A DNA stretch of 64,000 nt from Sulfurimicrobium sp964384915. Its GTDB lineage: Bacteria; Pseudomonadota; Gammaproteobacteria; Burkholderiales; Sulfuricellaceae. Positions 17,927-26,726 of this stretch are shown one piece after another (the first letter of the stretch is position 1; each line of letters opens with the position of its first letter). The DNA lies in the NCBI GenBank assembly GCA_964384915.1, contig CAYLMA010000004.1:62001-126000 (forward strand), given 5' to 3'. Below the pieces are notes generated by a model. That model had not been told where the DNA came from. It was given only the letters and a program-made list of their open reading frames with translations, and did no database searches. The position numbers and the translations under genes are program-made.

Positions 17927-19222
17927 TCAGGCAAACAGATCAACCATCCCACTGCCATCATGGCGCAGTGGAACCACCCCTCCCATATTTATCGATGGGC
18001 GCATGTTACCGATGTCTGACAAATCCGTTTGCCGCGAAGCACCGGGTGAACCCTCACGGCCCGAAGATTGCTGTTGCGGCAAGGAATCGGAACTCACTGT
18101 GGCACTCCCCAAATTCAACCCGCCATCAGCCAACATTTCGCGCAGGCGAGGCATGGCAGCCTCGATAGCTTCGCGCACAGCGGGTTGATGTGAAACAAAA
18201 ATGGCGGATATCTGGTCGTTACTGACCGAAAGCCGCACCTCCATCGGCCCCAGATGGGCGGGATTCAGGTGAAGTTCGGCCACCTGGGTTTGTTGACCGG
18301 CCATCCACACCAGCTTCTGGCCCAAGGCATCGCTCCAGCCTGAAGCACCCACGGGCGTATGAAGGGCTGCAGGGGGATGCAGCAAGGCTTTTGTATCGGC
18401 CACGGATGTAGGGTTCGCCGCCACCATGACAGGCAGGGCGTTAACCGGGCTTTCCGGAACACGCTGCGGCTCTGCAGCCGACACCGGGTAAAACAGCCCC
18501 TCTCCATTTTTATCCAGCCGGCCCTGCGGCAACATCTTGCCGTCCGCGGCAAATTCTGCCCCTCGATCAGAGCCCAAGTAAGCCGCATTTACCTTGGAAA
18601 GTTTCTTGTCAAACTGTGCCTGGGCATCTGGAGCGCTCTTGATCCCCTCCAACGCCTTGCCGGCAACCACGGCATTCGGAACAGGATATTTGGCTTGCTG
18701 CACAACAACCGCCGGAAGTGGCGCAAAAACCCCCACAACCGGAATAAAACCATCATTCAGCGCCTGCTCACGGGCATCTTCGGCTTGCGCCATTCTTCGA
18801 TCTTGCGCTGTTGGAATCAGACTATCGGAGAGAGGCTGTTCGCTTGCATCTTCTGCCTGCGTTATTCGCGGATCCCCCGCCAGAGGAACCAGACTGCCGG
18901 TGAGTGGCTGTTCCTTTAATTCATCGGCTCGCGTTATTCGCTGCCCTCCTGCCAACGCCATCAGGCTGCCATTAGCCGGCATTTCGGCACCAGGCAGAAA
19001 CTCCGCGTCCTGCCGCGCCACAACATTAGCCAAAACATTATCCACGGCTTCGGCATCGGGAGACGCATCAACCCCTTTATCCGATCCCTGCCCACCCTTG
19101 ACCTGTGCCTTGAATAAGGCAGAAAAACTCAAGCCGTCCGCAGCCTCACCATCCACCCCCGTGGACTGCGCAGCATTACCGGGATTTTTTGGCACGACCG
19201 CCGTAACTGGCGCTGCTTGCAT
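17927..19222 (-). CDS. fliK: Flagellar hook-length control protein FliK
   Basis: This 431-residue protein has a poorly conserved Ala/Pro-rich N-terminal ruler half and a conserved C-terminal switch domain (VAELHLNPAHLGPMEVRLSVSNDQISAIFVSHQPAVREAIEAAMPRLREML). FliK measures hook length and switches export specificity through FlhB. The ruler half contains three tandem 24-residue units at about residues 85-156. It is separated from fliJ by a 167-bp palindromic element and has no neighbour overlap. Confidence 0.93.
   Translation of the reverse strand: MQAAPVTAVVPKNPGNAAQSTGVDGEAADGLSFSALFKAQVKGGQGSDKGVDASPDAEAVDNVLANVVARQDAEFLPGAEMPANGSLMALAGGQRITRADELKEQPLTGSLVPLAGDPRITQAEDASEQPLSDSLIPTAQDRRMAQAEDAREQALNDGFIPVVGVFAPLPAVVVQQAKYPVPNAVVAGKALEGIKSAPDAQAQFDKKLSKVNAAYLGSDRGAEFAADGKMLPQGRLDKNGEGLFYPVSAAEPQRVPESPVNALPVMVAANPTSVADTKALLHPPAALHTPVGASGWSDALGQKLVWMAGQQTQVAELHLNPAHLGPMEVRLSVSNDQISAIFVSHQPAVREAIEAAMPRLREMLADGGLNLGSATVSSDSLPQQQSSGREGSPGASRQTDLSDIGNMRPSINMGGVVPLRHDGSGMVDLFA
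18755..18970 (-). repeat. Three 72-bp tandem units inside fliK
   Basis: Units at residues 85-108, 109-132 and 133-156 share the pattern GSL-P/A-LAG-RIT-AED-EQPL-S; a partial fourth follows. The copies have diverged, so the expansion is old. They lie in the part of FliK that acts as the hook ruler. Confidence 0.75.
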
Positions 19223-19276
19223 AGCGTGACCTCATTCAGCACATTATCTGTGCCAATCATCAAGCAATATACATGC

Positions 19277-19443
19277 CTAGTGGCCTGCTTCGCAAATGCC
19301 GGAACATGAAAACGCGTCTTCCGGCCCGTGGCGGCGTTGCTCATCCTCGCAATAGGCGTGGCTATTGCTGCGGTTCGCGCCTTGCCACAGACCGGAATCC
19401 ATCGTTTTCATCATGTTCCTTGATTTACGAAGCAGACCACTAG
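19277..19443. mobile_element. 167-bp near-perfect palindromic element (MITE-like) between fliJ and fliK
   Basis: The ends are CTAGTGG...CCACTAG. The left arm from 19277 and the reverse complement of the right arm to 19443 agree over about 40 bases with few mismatches and a 3-base gap (CTGCTTCG, GGAACATGA and AAACG are shared). Similarity continues inward (TTCCGG, GTGGC) to an apex GCAATAG-6 nt-CTATTGC. It has no coding capacity. It ends one base before the fliJ stop codon. It may be a non-autonomous transposable element or a long hairpin RNA; no longer target-site duplication is obvious. Confidence 0.75.
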
Positions 19444-19444
19444 C

Positions 19445-19891
19445 TCACTCATCACCGCCCCTGCCACTCAGCTTGCTGGAAAACTCGTCCTGTTCTTTCT
19501 GCTCTATCTGGTTTTCGCGTTTTTCCTCGGCACGCCGGTGGCGCTGTGACAAAACATCAAAAGCCTTGAGCTTGCCGCGCTGCCGCAGCCACTCCTGCTG
19601 ACCGTCATTCCATCTTGCCTGGCAACGCGCCACTTCATCCTGTTGCAACTTGATGGCCGTGTCCAGCTTGACCAAAAAGAGCTGAAAATCCCGCAGCGCC
19701 ATGGCTGACGTGCCACCGCTACCGGAATCGCGCAAGCGCTCCCTGTAACTCTCCCGGTATGCCAGCAACTGCTTGAGTTTTTCCTCGGCGTCATTCCAGC
19801 GCACCCTTAACGCCTGCAGGTTTTTTGCCGCTGCGTCTAGATTATTCCGGGAAATATCGAGCAGAGGTTGCAGCGGAAATTTTCGCGCCAT
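19445..19891 (-). CDS. fliJ: Flagellar export chaperone FliJ
   Basis: This 148-residue all-helical coiled-coil protein is similar to the ATPase gamma stalk (MARKFPLQPLLDISRNNLDAAAKNLQALRVRWNDAEEKLKQLL...). FliJ works with FliI and FliH in delivering export substrates. It lies 14 bases after fliI. Confidence 0.9.
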   Translation of the reverse strand: MARKFPLQPLLDISRNNLDAAAKNLQALRVRWNDAEEKLKQLLAYRESYRERLRDSGSGGTSAMALRDFQLFLVKLDTAIKLQQDEVARCQARWNDGQQEWLRQRGKLKAFDVLSQRHRRAEEKRENQIEQKEQDEFSSKLSGRGGDE

Positions 19892-19905
19892 AACGCTTCA
19901 TCCGC

Positions 19906-21306
19906 TCAATGACTGAACAACGCAGCCAATTGAGCCACGCTCTCATGCTCATTGACCTGCTGCCGCATACCTTGCTGCAAAAAAGCCTCGAGGCGCGGGT
20001 ACATCATGATTGCCTCGTCAAGCAGGGGATCGCCTCCCTTGACGTAGGCGCCAACACTGATCAGATCCCGGCTGCGGTGATAGCGTGAATACAAAAGCTT
20101 GAAGCGCCTCACCCACTCCAGGTGCTGCGGGCTGATCAGCTCAGTCATGGCCCGGCTGATTGAAGCCTCGATATCGATTGCAGGGTAATGCCCCTGATCG
20201 GCAAGGGAGCGCGACAATACCACATGGCCATCGAGAATGGCCCGTGCGCTATCGGCGATGGGGTCCTGCTGATCGTCGCCTTCGGTTAGAACGGTATAAA
20301 ATGCCGTGATTGAGCCGCCACCTTCGCGGCCATTGCCCGCACGTTCCACCAGTTGCGGCAGCTTGGCAAACACCGAGGGCGGATAACCCTTGGTGGCCGG
20401 CGGCTCGCCAATCGCCAGTGCAATTTCGCGCTGCGCCATGGCATAGCGGGTCAGGGAGTCCATGATCAGCAAGACATGTTTGCCCCGATCGCGGAAATAC
20501 TCCGCGATCGCCGTCGCATAGGACGCCCCATGGAGACGCAGCAAGGGCGGCGTGTCGGCTGGCGCGGCGACAATCACCGAGCGCGACAGGCCTTCGGCGC
20601 CCAGAATATTCTCGATAAACTCCTTGACCTCACGCCCGCGCTCGCCGATCAGTCCCACCACAATCACATCCGCACTGGTATAACGCGCCATCATCCCCAG
20701 CAACACGCTCTTGCCTATACCGCTGCCCGCAAACAGCCCCATGCGCTGGCCACGCCCCACAGATAGCAAGGCGTTGATGGCGCGCACACCGACATTCAAA
20801 ACATCTCGAATAGGCGCTCTGGCCAGTGGATTGAAAGGCCTGCTTTGCAACGGGACTGTGCAATCGGTCTGGAGCGGCCCCAATGCATCAAGGGGCCGGC
20901 CTGCGCCATCAATGACGCGCCCCAGCAACCGGTCACCCACCGCCACATGCTTGGCGCGGTCCTCGGCACGACGATGCTTGCTGGATTTTCCGGAACGGCC
21001 TGTTGGCGGGGGTGGAAAGCTGCTGATTGCGGGCGTGACTTTTGCTCCCGGGATCAGGCCATACACATCGGTGGAAGGCATCAGCAGCAAACGCTCCCCG
21101 GCAAAGCCGACCACTTCAGCTTCCACATCATGGCCATCCGGCATGGAAACCACGCAGCTGCTGCCCACTGCCAGCTTGAGCCCCACCGCCTCCACCACCA
21201 GTCCGGTCACACGAGTCAGACGGCCAGTGACGACCCATGGAGGATTGTCCTCCACGGTTTCAAGGCAATACTGCAGGTGGCTTTGCCAATTCTCTCGCAG
21301 ATTCAT
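19906..21306 (-). CDS. fliI: Flagellum-specific ATPase FliI
   Basis: This 466-residue ATPase of the flagellar export machine has Walker A in GLFAGSGIGKSVLLGMMARY, Walker B HVLLIMDSLTRYAMAQREIALAIGEPP and the GGSITAFYTVLTEGDD block, as in F1-beta-like export ATPases. ATG 21306 overlaps the fliH stop (ATGA); the frame opens five codons further upstream. Confidence 0.96.
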   Translation of the reverse strand: MNLRENWQSHLQYCLETVEDNPPWVVTGRLTRVTGLVVEAVGLKLAVGSSCVVSMPDGHDVEAEVVGFAGERLLLMPSTDVYGLIPGAKVTPAISSFPPPPTGRSGKSSKHRRAEDRAKHVAVGDRLLGRVIDGAGRPLDALGPLQTDCTVPLQSRPFNPLARAPIRDVLNVGVRAINALLSVGRGQRMGLFAGSGIGKSVLLGMMARYTSADVIVVGLIGERGREVKEFIENILGAEGLSRSVIVAAPADTPPLLRLHGASYATAIAEYFRDRGKHVLLIMDSLTRYAMAQREIALAIGEPPATKGYPPSVFAKLPQLVERAGNGREGGGSITAFYTVLTEGDDQQDPIADSARAILDGHVVLSRSLADQGHYPAIDIEASISRAMTELISPQHLEWVRRFKLLYSRYHRSRDLISVGAYVKGGDPLLDEAIMMYPRLEAFLQQGMRQQVNEHESVAQLAALFSH

Positions 21307-21989
21307 TTCGGCGCCAACCAATTCCCATCTTGCCCGAGCGATTCGAGCACGCTTTTCCAGCGGCGCTCCAGCGTGGCATCGAGTTCGCCATGGGCGGTCT
21401 CGAGGCGGCAGCCGCCAGGCTCAATCTGGTCATCTTCGACCACTCGCCAATGGCCATGAGCAAGCTCGGCTTCAAGACAGGAACGCACCAGCTCAGCATC
21501 CTGTGGATGCAACACCAATTGCGGATGCTGATTGGCTTGGGGAAAGCTGTTGATGGCTTCCTTCACCACGGCCAGAATCAGTTCCGGTCGCACTTCCAGG
21601 GCTTGGCGCAGCATCTGTCGGGAGATGCCGAGCGCCAGATCGAGCAAAGCTTGCGACATCTCCTGATCCAGTTGTTGCAGGGAATCATTCACCTGGTTCA
21701 GTAAGTTATTCAGGGTCTGTGCTTCCTGCCTCGCCTGCTCCCGCCCCTCACGGTACCCCTGCTCCCTTCCTTGCTCCAGGCCTTCACGGTACCCCTCCTG
21801 GTGTGCCTGATGGTGCATGAGTTCGATCGCTTCCGCAGTGGGCAGCGCCACCTGGCCGCTGCCTGCGCCTTCACCCCCGGCCCCGACATCTTCAAATGCA
21901 TCCATTTCCCATCGCTGGTATGCACTCAACTGCTCTTTTGGAATTATGTTGGACATGCGTAAGGGCTCGCTAATGAATCTCTTGGTCAT
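21303..21989 (-). CDS. fliH: Flagellar assembly protein FliH
   Basis: This protein of about 228 residues is the peripheral stator of the export ATPase. SNIIPKEQLSAYQRWEMDAFED is the typical FliH opening, followed by a Glu/Gln/Gly-rich helix with GYREGLEQGREQGYREGREQA (GxxxG-like repeats characteristic of FliH) and a V-ATPase E-subunit-like end. ATG 21989 has GGAGCAAGG just upstream; ATG 21956 starts at the conserved motif and is an equally good alternative. Confidence 0.92.
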   Translation of the reverse strand: MTKRFISEPLRMSNIIPKEQLSAYQRWEMDAFEDVGAGGEGAGSGQVALPTAEAIELMHHQAHQEGYREGLEQGREQGYREGREQARQEAQTLNNLLNQVNDSLQQLDQEMSQALLDLALGISRQMLRQALEVRPELILAVVKEAINSFPQANQHPQLVLHPQDAELVRSCLEAELAHGHWRVVEDDQIEPGGCRLETAHGELDATLERRWKSVLESLGQDGNWLAPK

Positions 21990-22128
21990 GCCTTGCTCCA
22001 TATTCGGGAAGAACAAGGCGCAAAGCACAGAAGAGGGTTGTTACATCCGCGGTCTTTGCGACCGTATAGCGCGACCACGCCGTAAGCAACCGCAAAATCC
22101 GCTCCGGCAAGACAGCGTGTGAGTCACA

Positions 22129-23124
22129 TCAGACCATCTGCTCGTCACCCTTGCCTCCGAGCACGATCTGCCCCTCATCGGCCAAGCGGCGCACCACCTT
22201 GAGGATTTCCTTCTGTTCAGCCTCAACCTCGGACAGCCGCACCGGCCCCTTGGCCTCAAGGTCGTCACGCAGCATCTCTGCGGCACGGGAGGACATATTC
22301 TTGAAAATCTTCTCTCGCAGGTCTGGTGTCGCGCCCTTCAAAGCGAGGATCAGGGACTCGGACTGAACCTCACGCAGCAACAACTGGATCGAACGGTCGT
22401 CCAGATCATTCAGATTATCGAACACAAACATCTCGTCCTGAATCCCTTGCGCCAGTTCCGGGTCATAGTCACGTACGCTGTTGATAACCGAGGTTTCGTT
22501 AGCCGCGCCCATAAAGTTAAGAATCTCCGCAGCCGCTCGCACACCGCCCATGGCGCTTTTCTTGAGATTGGTATTGCCAGCCAGAAGTTTGGTCAGCACA
22601 TCGTTAAGCTCTCTCAGCGCCGTCGGCTGGATGCCATCCAGCGTTGCGATGCGCAGGATGACATCATTGCGCAGGCGCTCTACAAAGAAACTCAGCACCT
22701 CGCTGGCTTGATCCCGGTCCAGGTGGACGAGGATAGTGGCGATGATCTGGGGATGTTCGTTCTTGATCAGCTCCGCCACGGCCGCAGCATCCATCCACTT
22801 CAAGCTTTCTATGCCAGCAGTATCGCCGCCCTGCAGGATACGATCGATCAGATTCCCGGCGCGCTCGCTGCCCAGCGCCTTGGTTAGAACAGCGCGGACA
22901 TAATCGTCATTGGCCATGCCAACGCTGGTTTTCTCCTCAGCCTCCTTGCGAAAATCATGCAGCACGCCTTCGATTTGATCGCGCTTCACGTTCTTCAGTG
23001 ACGCCATCGCCGTGCCCAGCTTCTGCACCTCTTTCGGCCCGAGATGCTTGAACACCTCGGACGCCTCCTCCTCTCCCAGAGACATCAGCAGAATCGCACT
23101 TTTTAGAATGCCTTCGTCGCTCAC
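22129..23124 (-). CDS. fliG: Flagellar motor switch protein FliG
   Basis: This 331-residue rotor protein has ILKSAILLMSLGEEEASEVFKHLGPKEV at the N-terminus (FliF-binding), the EHPQIIA middle motif and a C-terminal torque helix with DLDDRSIQLLLREV. The GTG at 23124 overlaps the fliF stop (GTGA) and gives exactly the E. coli FliG length, so it is chosen over a TTG at 23139. Confidence 0.96.
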   Translation of the reverse strand: MSDEGILKSAILLMSLGEEEASEVFKHLGPKEVQKLGTAMASLKNVKRDQIEGVLHDFRKEAEEKTSVGMANDDYVRAVLTKALGSERAGNLIDRILQGGDTAGIESLKWMDAAAVAELIKNEHPQIIATILVHLDRDQASEVLSFFVERLRNDVILRIATLDGIQPTALRELNDVLTKLLAGNTNLKKSAMGGVRAAAEILNFMGAANETSVINSVRDYDPELAQGIQDEMFVFDNLNDLDDRSIQLLLREVQSESLILALKGATPDLREKIFKNMSSRAAEMLRDDLEAKGPVRLSEVEAEQKEILKVVRRLADEGQIVLGGKGDEQMV

Positions 23125-24755
23125 TCTGCACCCACCCAATCTTTCACGACACTTGCCACCACACGCGGGTCCTGTTTTGCCAGTTCCTTGGCCGCCTTGA
23201 GATTCTCTTCATAACCTGCCGCCTGGCTTGCCTTCGCGATTGCCTCCGGCGAAATTTCGGCCACTTCCTCTTCTTCCGCCCCTGCCCCGCCCGCATGCGC
23301 ATGCGGGCGGGCAAGCTCGCGCAGAATGGGACGAATCACGCCAAACACCAGATAGAAGAGCAAGGCGGCAATCAGTAGGTTTTTCGCAATCTCTTTTACC
23401 AGAGCCATATTACCCGGTTCCTTCCACAGCGGAACGGCAGGAATTTCCTCAGCTTCACTTTCGGTGAAAGCCGCATTGACCACATTCAAGGTATCACCAC
23501 GGGTCGGACTGAAACCCATCGCCTCCTTGACCAGATTTTGAATCTGGCTCAATTCAGCCGGCGTCAGCGGCTTGTTGGCGCCCTTTGCATCCTTGCGGTG
23601 GTTCACCACCACCGCCACAGAGAGGCGCTTGACGCCACCCACCGGCTGCCGAACATGCTGGATGGTTTTATCCACCTCGAAGTTGACGGTGGATTCCTTA
23701 TGGACACTCCCACCACCGGCAGCCGCTCCCGCCGCCCCCCCAGCGCCAGGCGCCGCTGCGGTGATCGGCGCACTCGCCGCCCCAGGCGGCTGGTTGGACA
23801 ACGCACCCGGCACGCCGCTGGCCTGCTTGCCTGCATCGCCACTGGTTTCGCTCATCTGCTGACTGCGAATTGCGGCTTCATTCGGCACCGGATTGGGTTT
23901 ATAGGTTTCGGCCGTCTGCTCGACCGTAGAAAAATCCAGGTCAGCCGCAACTTGGGCCTTGACGTTCCCCAGCCCCAAAATCGGCGTCAGAATCGACTCG
24001 ATGCGCTTGACGTAGCTCTGCTCGACCTGGTGCAAGTAGTCGAGTTGCGTCGGGTCCAGGCCCGCATGTGCGCCTGCGCCATCCCCCGCGCCCGTGAGCA
24101 GATTGCCGTTCTGGTCCACCACCGTCACATTTTTTAGGGGCAGATCCGGAACACTGCTCGAAATAAGGTGCACGATGCCGCTCACCTGGGCCGCATCGAG
24201 GCTACGGCCTGGATAAAGGCTCAGCAAGACGGAAGCGCTGGGTTTCTGCTGCTCACGGATAAAGACCGAGGGACGTGGAATGGCAAGGTGCATACGCGCA
24301 CCCTGCACCGCGGAAAGCGACTGGATGGAACGGGTGATTTCACCCTCCAGGGCGCGCTGGTAATTGACCCGCTCCTGGAACTCGCTCATGCCAAGCTTCT
24401 GGCCATCCATCAACTCGAAACCGACAACGCTTCCCTTGGGTAAACCCTGGGAAGCAAGGCGCAGGCGCATTTCATAGACCTGATTGGAGGGCACCAGAAT
24501 TGCCCCTCCGCCTTCGGCCATCTTGTAGGGGATGTTCATCTGCTGCAGGGAAGAGATAATCGTACCGCCGTCACGGTCGGAAAGATTGCTGTAGAGCACC
24601 CGGTAATCGGGCGTCTGGGACCACATCCAACTACCAGACAAGAGCGCGACAAGCGCGGCCACAGCAAACATCAAGCCCAACTTCTGCTGATTGCTCAAAT
24701 GGCCGAATCCTCCGCGCAATCTGCCTAAAGCCGTGTCCTGGGCCGCTACTGCCAT
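23121..24755 (-). CDS. fliF: Flagellar MS-ring protein FliF
   Basis: This 544-residue membrane protein forms the MS ring. An N-terminal helix (LGLMFAVAALVALLSGSWMW), ring-building domains (VLYSNLSDRDGGTIISSLQQMNIPYK), a Gly/Ala-rich insert near residues 310-350, a second membrane helix and a C-terminal FliG-binding tail (EEEEVAEISPEAIAKA...DPRVVASVVKDWVGAE) are all present. Its start lies 82 bases beyond the fliE stop. Confidence 0.96.
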   Translation of the reverse strand: MAVAAQDTALGRLRGGFGHLSNQQKLGLMFAVAALVALLSGSWMWSQTPDYRVLYSNLSDRDGGTIISSLQQMNIPYKMAEGGGAILVPSNQVYEMRLRLASQGLPKGSVVGFELMDGQKLGMSEFQERVNYQRALEGEITRSIQSLSAVQGARMHLAIPRPSVFIREQQKPSASVLLSLYPGRSLDAAQVSGIVHLISSSVPDLPLKNVTVVDQNGNLLTGAGDGAGAHAGLDPTQLDYLHQVEQSYVKRIESILTPILGLGNVKAQVAADLDFSTVEQTAETYKPNPVPNEAAIRSQQMSETSGDAGKQASGVPGALSNQPPGAASAPITAAAPGAGGAAGAAAGGGSVHKESTVNFEVDKTIQHVRQPVGGVKRLSVAVVVNHRKDAKGANKPLTPAELSQIQNLVKEAMGFSPTRGDTLNVVNAAFTESEAEEIPAVPLWKEPGNMALVKEIAKNLLIAALLFYLVFGVIRPILRELARPHAHAGGAGAEEEEVAEISPEAIAKASQAAGYEENLKAAKELAKQDPRVVASVVKDWVGAE

Positions 24756-24797
24756 TGATGAGCTCTGTGTCTGTTAACCCCTGCTAAACGCACCGGG

Positions 24798-24836
24798 AAG
24801 AAGAAAAAAAGAAACCTCCGCAAAAAAACCAGAGGC
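24798..24836 (-). terminator. Candidate intrinsic terminator or attenuator after fliE
   Basis: Read on the minus strand, CCTCTG and CGGAGG form a 6-bp stem with one wobble pair, followed by a T-rich tract, 2 bases after the fliE stop. The stem is short, so read-through into fliF is expected; it may set fliE high relative to fliFGHIJK. Confidence 0.4.
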
Positions 24837-24837
24837 A

Positions 24838-25155
24838 TCATACCTGCATATTCATAATATCTTGATACGCGGAAACCAGCTTGTTTCGCACCTGCACCAT
24901 GGCCTGAAAAGACACGTTCGCTTTTTGCAGGGAAATCATCACTTCCTGCAGACTGGCATCGTTCGCACCCAGTTCGAAATTTTTTGCCATTGCGGAAGAT
25001 TCTTGCTGCACGCTATTGACTTGGTCAACAGAGTTTTTGAGCAAAGCGGCAAAATCCGTCCCTCCTTGCGGCGCTTGCTGCGCACTCCCACCTGCCGCCA
25101 TGGCGGCAGTCGCACGCATCTGGCTGAGAAGCTGATCAATTCCCTGCATATTCAT
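24838..25155 (-). CDS. fliE: Flagellar hook-basal body complex protein FliE
   Basis: This 105-residue rod-base protein joins the MS ring to the rod. The C-terminal block (SLQEVMISLQKANVSFQAMVQVRNKLVSAYQDIMNMQV) is the family signature. GGAG lies upstream of the ATG. The gene starts about 30 bases downstream of the predicted sigma-54 start site and is the first structural gene of the fliE-K series. Confidence 0.95.
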   Translation of the reverse strand: MNMQGIDQLLSQMRATAAMAAGGSAQQAPQGGTDFAALLKNSVDQVNSVQQESSAMAKNFELGANDASLQEVMISLQKANVSFQAMVQVRNKLVSAYQDIMNMQV

Positions 25156-25193
25156 GGCAAAAATTCTCCGGCATCAGTTTATATGCCACAACC

Positions 25194-25211
25194 AAGCAAA
25201 AACCATACCTT
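25194..25211 (-). promoter_or_regulatory. Sigma-54 promoter of fliE
   Basis: Minus-strand AAGGTATGGTTTTTGCTT carries GG and GC elements exactly 10 bases apart, the -24/-12 arrangement, with a good TTTGCTT -12 box. It overlaps the last codon of the NtrC-type activator gene upstream. A sigma-54 activator encoded next door makes this a likely target; transcription would begin near 25184. Confidence 0.7.
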
Positions 25212-26559
25212 AATCACACTCGGCCTGCCCTGAGGCCGCGCCTTCTTCCCGATATTGCTGCAATTTGTAACGCAAGGTACGCTCGCTCATCCCCAGCCGC
25301 TGCGCGGCCAACTTGCGCGACCCCTTCACTGCGGCCAGCGCCTCCATGATATGCGCCCGCTCCAGCGACTTCATGTCCAACGGCGGCTCCCCAGTCAACT
25401 CTATCCCTGACGGGGACGGCTCTTTCCTCTCAGGCCGCGGCAAATGCAAGTGCTCAGCCTCGATCAAATCACCCGGCGCCAGAATCAGCGCGCGCTGTAT
25501 GACGTTCTCAAGCTCCCTGATGTTACCCGGCCAGCCATATTGCGTCAATTGCCTTGCCGCCCCCTCTGACAGGGAAATTCCGGCGCGCCCGAAGCCGGCA
25601 GAAAAACGGCTGATAAACTGCTGCGCCAGCGGCACGATATCGGCAAGTCGCTCACGCAACGCGGGCACCTCCAGCGGGAACACATTCAAGCGGTAATACA
25701 GGTCTTCACGGAAACCGCCGCGCTTCACCTCGGCCACAAGGTCGCGATTGGAAGTAGCCAGCACGCGCACATCCAGAGGAATCGCCTTGCGCCCGCCGAC
25801 ACGCTCCACCTCCCTCTCCTGCAGTACGCGCAACAATTTGGCCTGTAGCGCCAGCGGCATTTCAGACACCTCGTCCAGCAGCAAGGTGCCGCCCTGAGCC
25901 TGCTCAAACTTGCCTGGCTGGGACTGCAGGGCGCCGGTAAAAGCCCCCTTTTCATAGCCAAACAAGGTCGCTTCCAGCAGATTCTCTGGGATGGCCGCGC
26001 AATTGATGGCCACGAAAGGACCGTCCGCATGCGGGGAAAAGCGGTGAATAAAACGCGCCACGACTTCCTTGCCGGTGCCGCTTTCGCCCGTAATCATGAC
26101 AGTCGCCACGGTTGCAGCCACCCGCTGCGCCAGGGCAAACAGTTCGCGCGAACGCACATCTTCGGCAATCATTTCTACCGCCCCATCGGCGGGGGCCGGC
26201 AGCATGTAACGCACCACTTCGGCCAGCAAGGTATCCGGCTCAAAGGGCTTGGTCAGGTAATGGCACGCTCCTGCCCGCATCGCTTCCACCGCCTTGTCGA
26301 TCATGCCGTAGGCAGTCATCAGCAACACCGGCAAATGCGGATAAGCACGCTTGATTTCGAGCAGCAGCGTGTGCCCATCCATCGGCTGCATCTGCACATC
26401 CGTCACCACCAGGCCAACGGTGCGGCGGCGCAGCATCTCCAGGGCGATCACGCCATCCGCAGCACTAACTGCCTCATATCCGGACAGCGCAAGGGTGTCG
26501 CACAAGGCCTCGCGCAAATCCCTGTCATCCTCAACAATCAGAATCGGCAGTGTTTTCAT
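25210..26559 (-). CDS. fleR: Sigma-54-dependent flagellar response regulator, FleR/FlrC type
   Basis: This 449-residue NtrC-family activator has a receiver domain (phospho-acceptor in LVVTDVQMQPMDG), an AAA+ domain with Walker A GESGTGKE, the sigma-54 contact loop GAFTGA and Walker B GGTLLLDEVSEMP, and a Fis-type HTH at the end (GSRKLAAQRLGMSERTLRYKLQQY). It is expected to activate mid-class flagellar promoters such as the one at 25194. FleR is chosen over other NtrC relatives because of the flagellar neighbours. Confidence 0.9.
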   Translation of the reverse strand: MKTLPILIVEDDRDLREALCDTLALSGYEAVSAADGVIALEMLRRRTVGLVVTDVQMQPMDGHTLLLEIKRAYPHLPVLLMTAYGMIDKAVEAMRAGACHYLTKPFEPDTLLAEVVRYMLPAPADGAVEMIAEDVRSRELFALAQRVAATVATVMITGESGTGKEVVARFIHRFSPHADGPFVAINCAAIPENLLEATLFGYEKGAFTGALQSQPGKFEQAQGGTLLLDEVSEMPLALQAKLLRVLQEREVERVGGRKAIPLDVRVLATSNRDLVAEVKRGGFREDLYYRLNVFPLEVPALRERLADIVPLAQQFISRFSAGFGRAGISLSEGAARQLTQYGWPGNIRELENVIQRALILAPGDLIEAEHLHLPRPERKEPSPSGIELTGEPPLDMKSLERAHIMEALAAVKGSRKLAAQRLGMSERTLRYKLQQYREEGAASGQAECD

Positions 26560-26726
26560 TTATCCTGGATATTCCACAAATGCACGCGATGATTGCACAG
26601 GATTTTGTTCGGCAGGCGCATTATGCAAAGGAATAGCGTAATGTGATTCATAAGCCCAACCAAGAAAAGTGTCCTCACAAAGCACTAAAGACCGGCAAGA
26701 GCACAAGCGATTATTGAAACTTCGGT

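Noticed and set aside
17764..18168. Plus-strand open frame of 134 codons opposite the fliK 3' end
   Set aside because: Most of it is antisense to conserved fliK sequence, it resembles no family that I know, and no ribosome-binding site precedes it.
19238..19258. TTGGCAC box upstream of fliK as a sigma-54 promoter
   Set aside because: The following GC lies 12 bases after GG instead of 10, and the position is too close to the fliK start.
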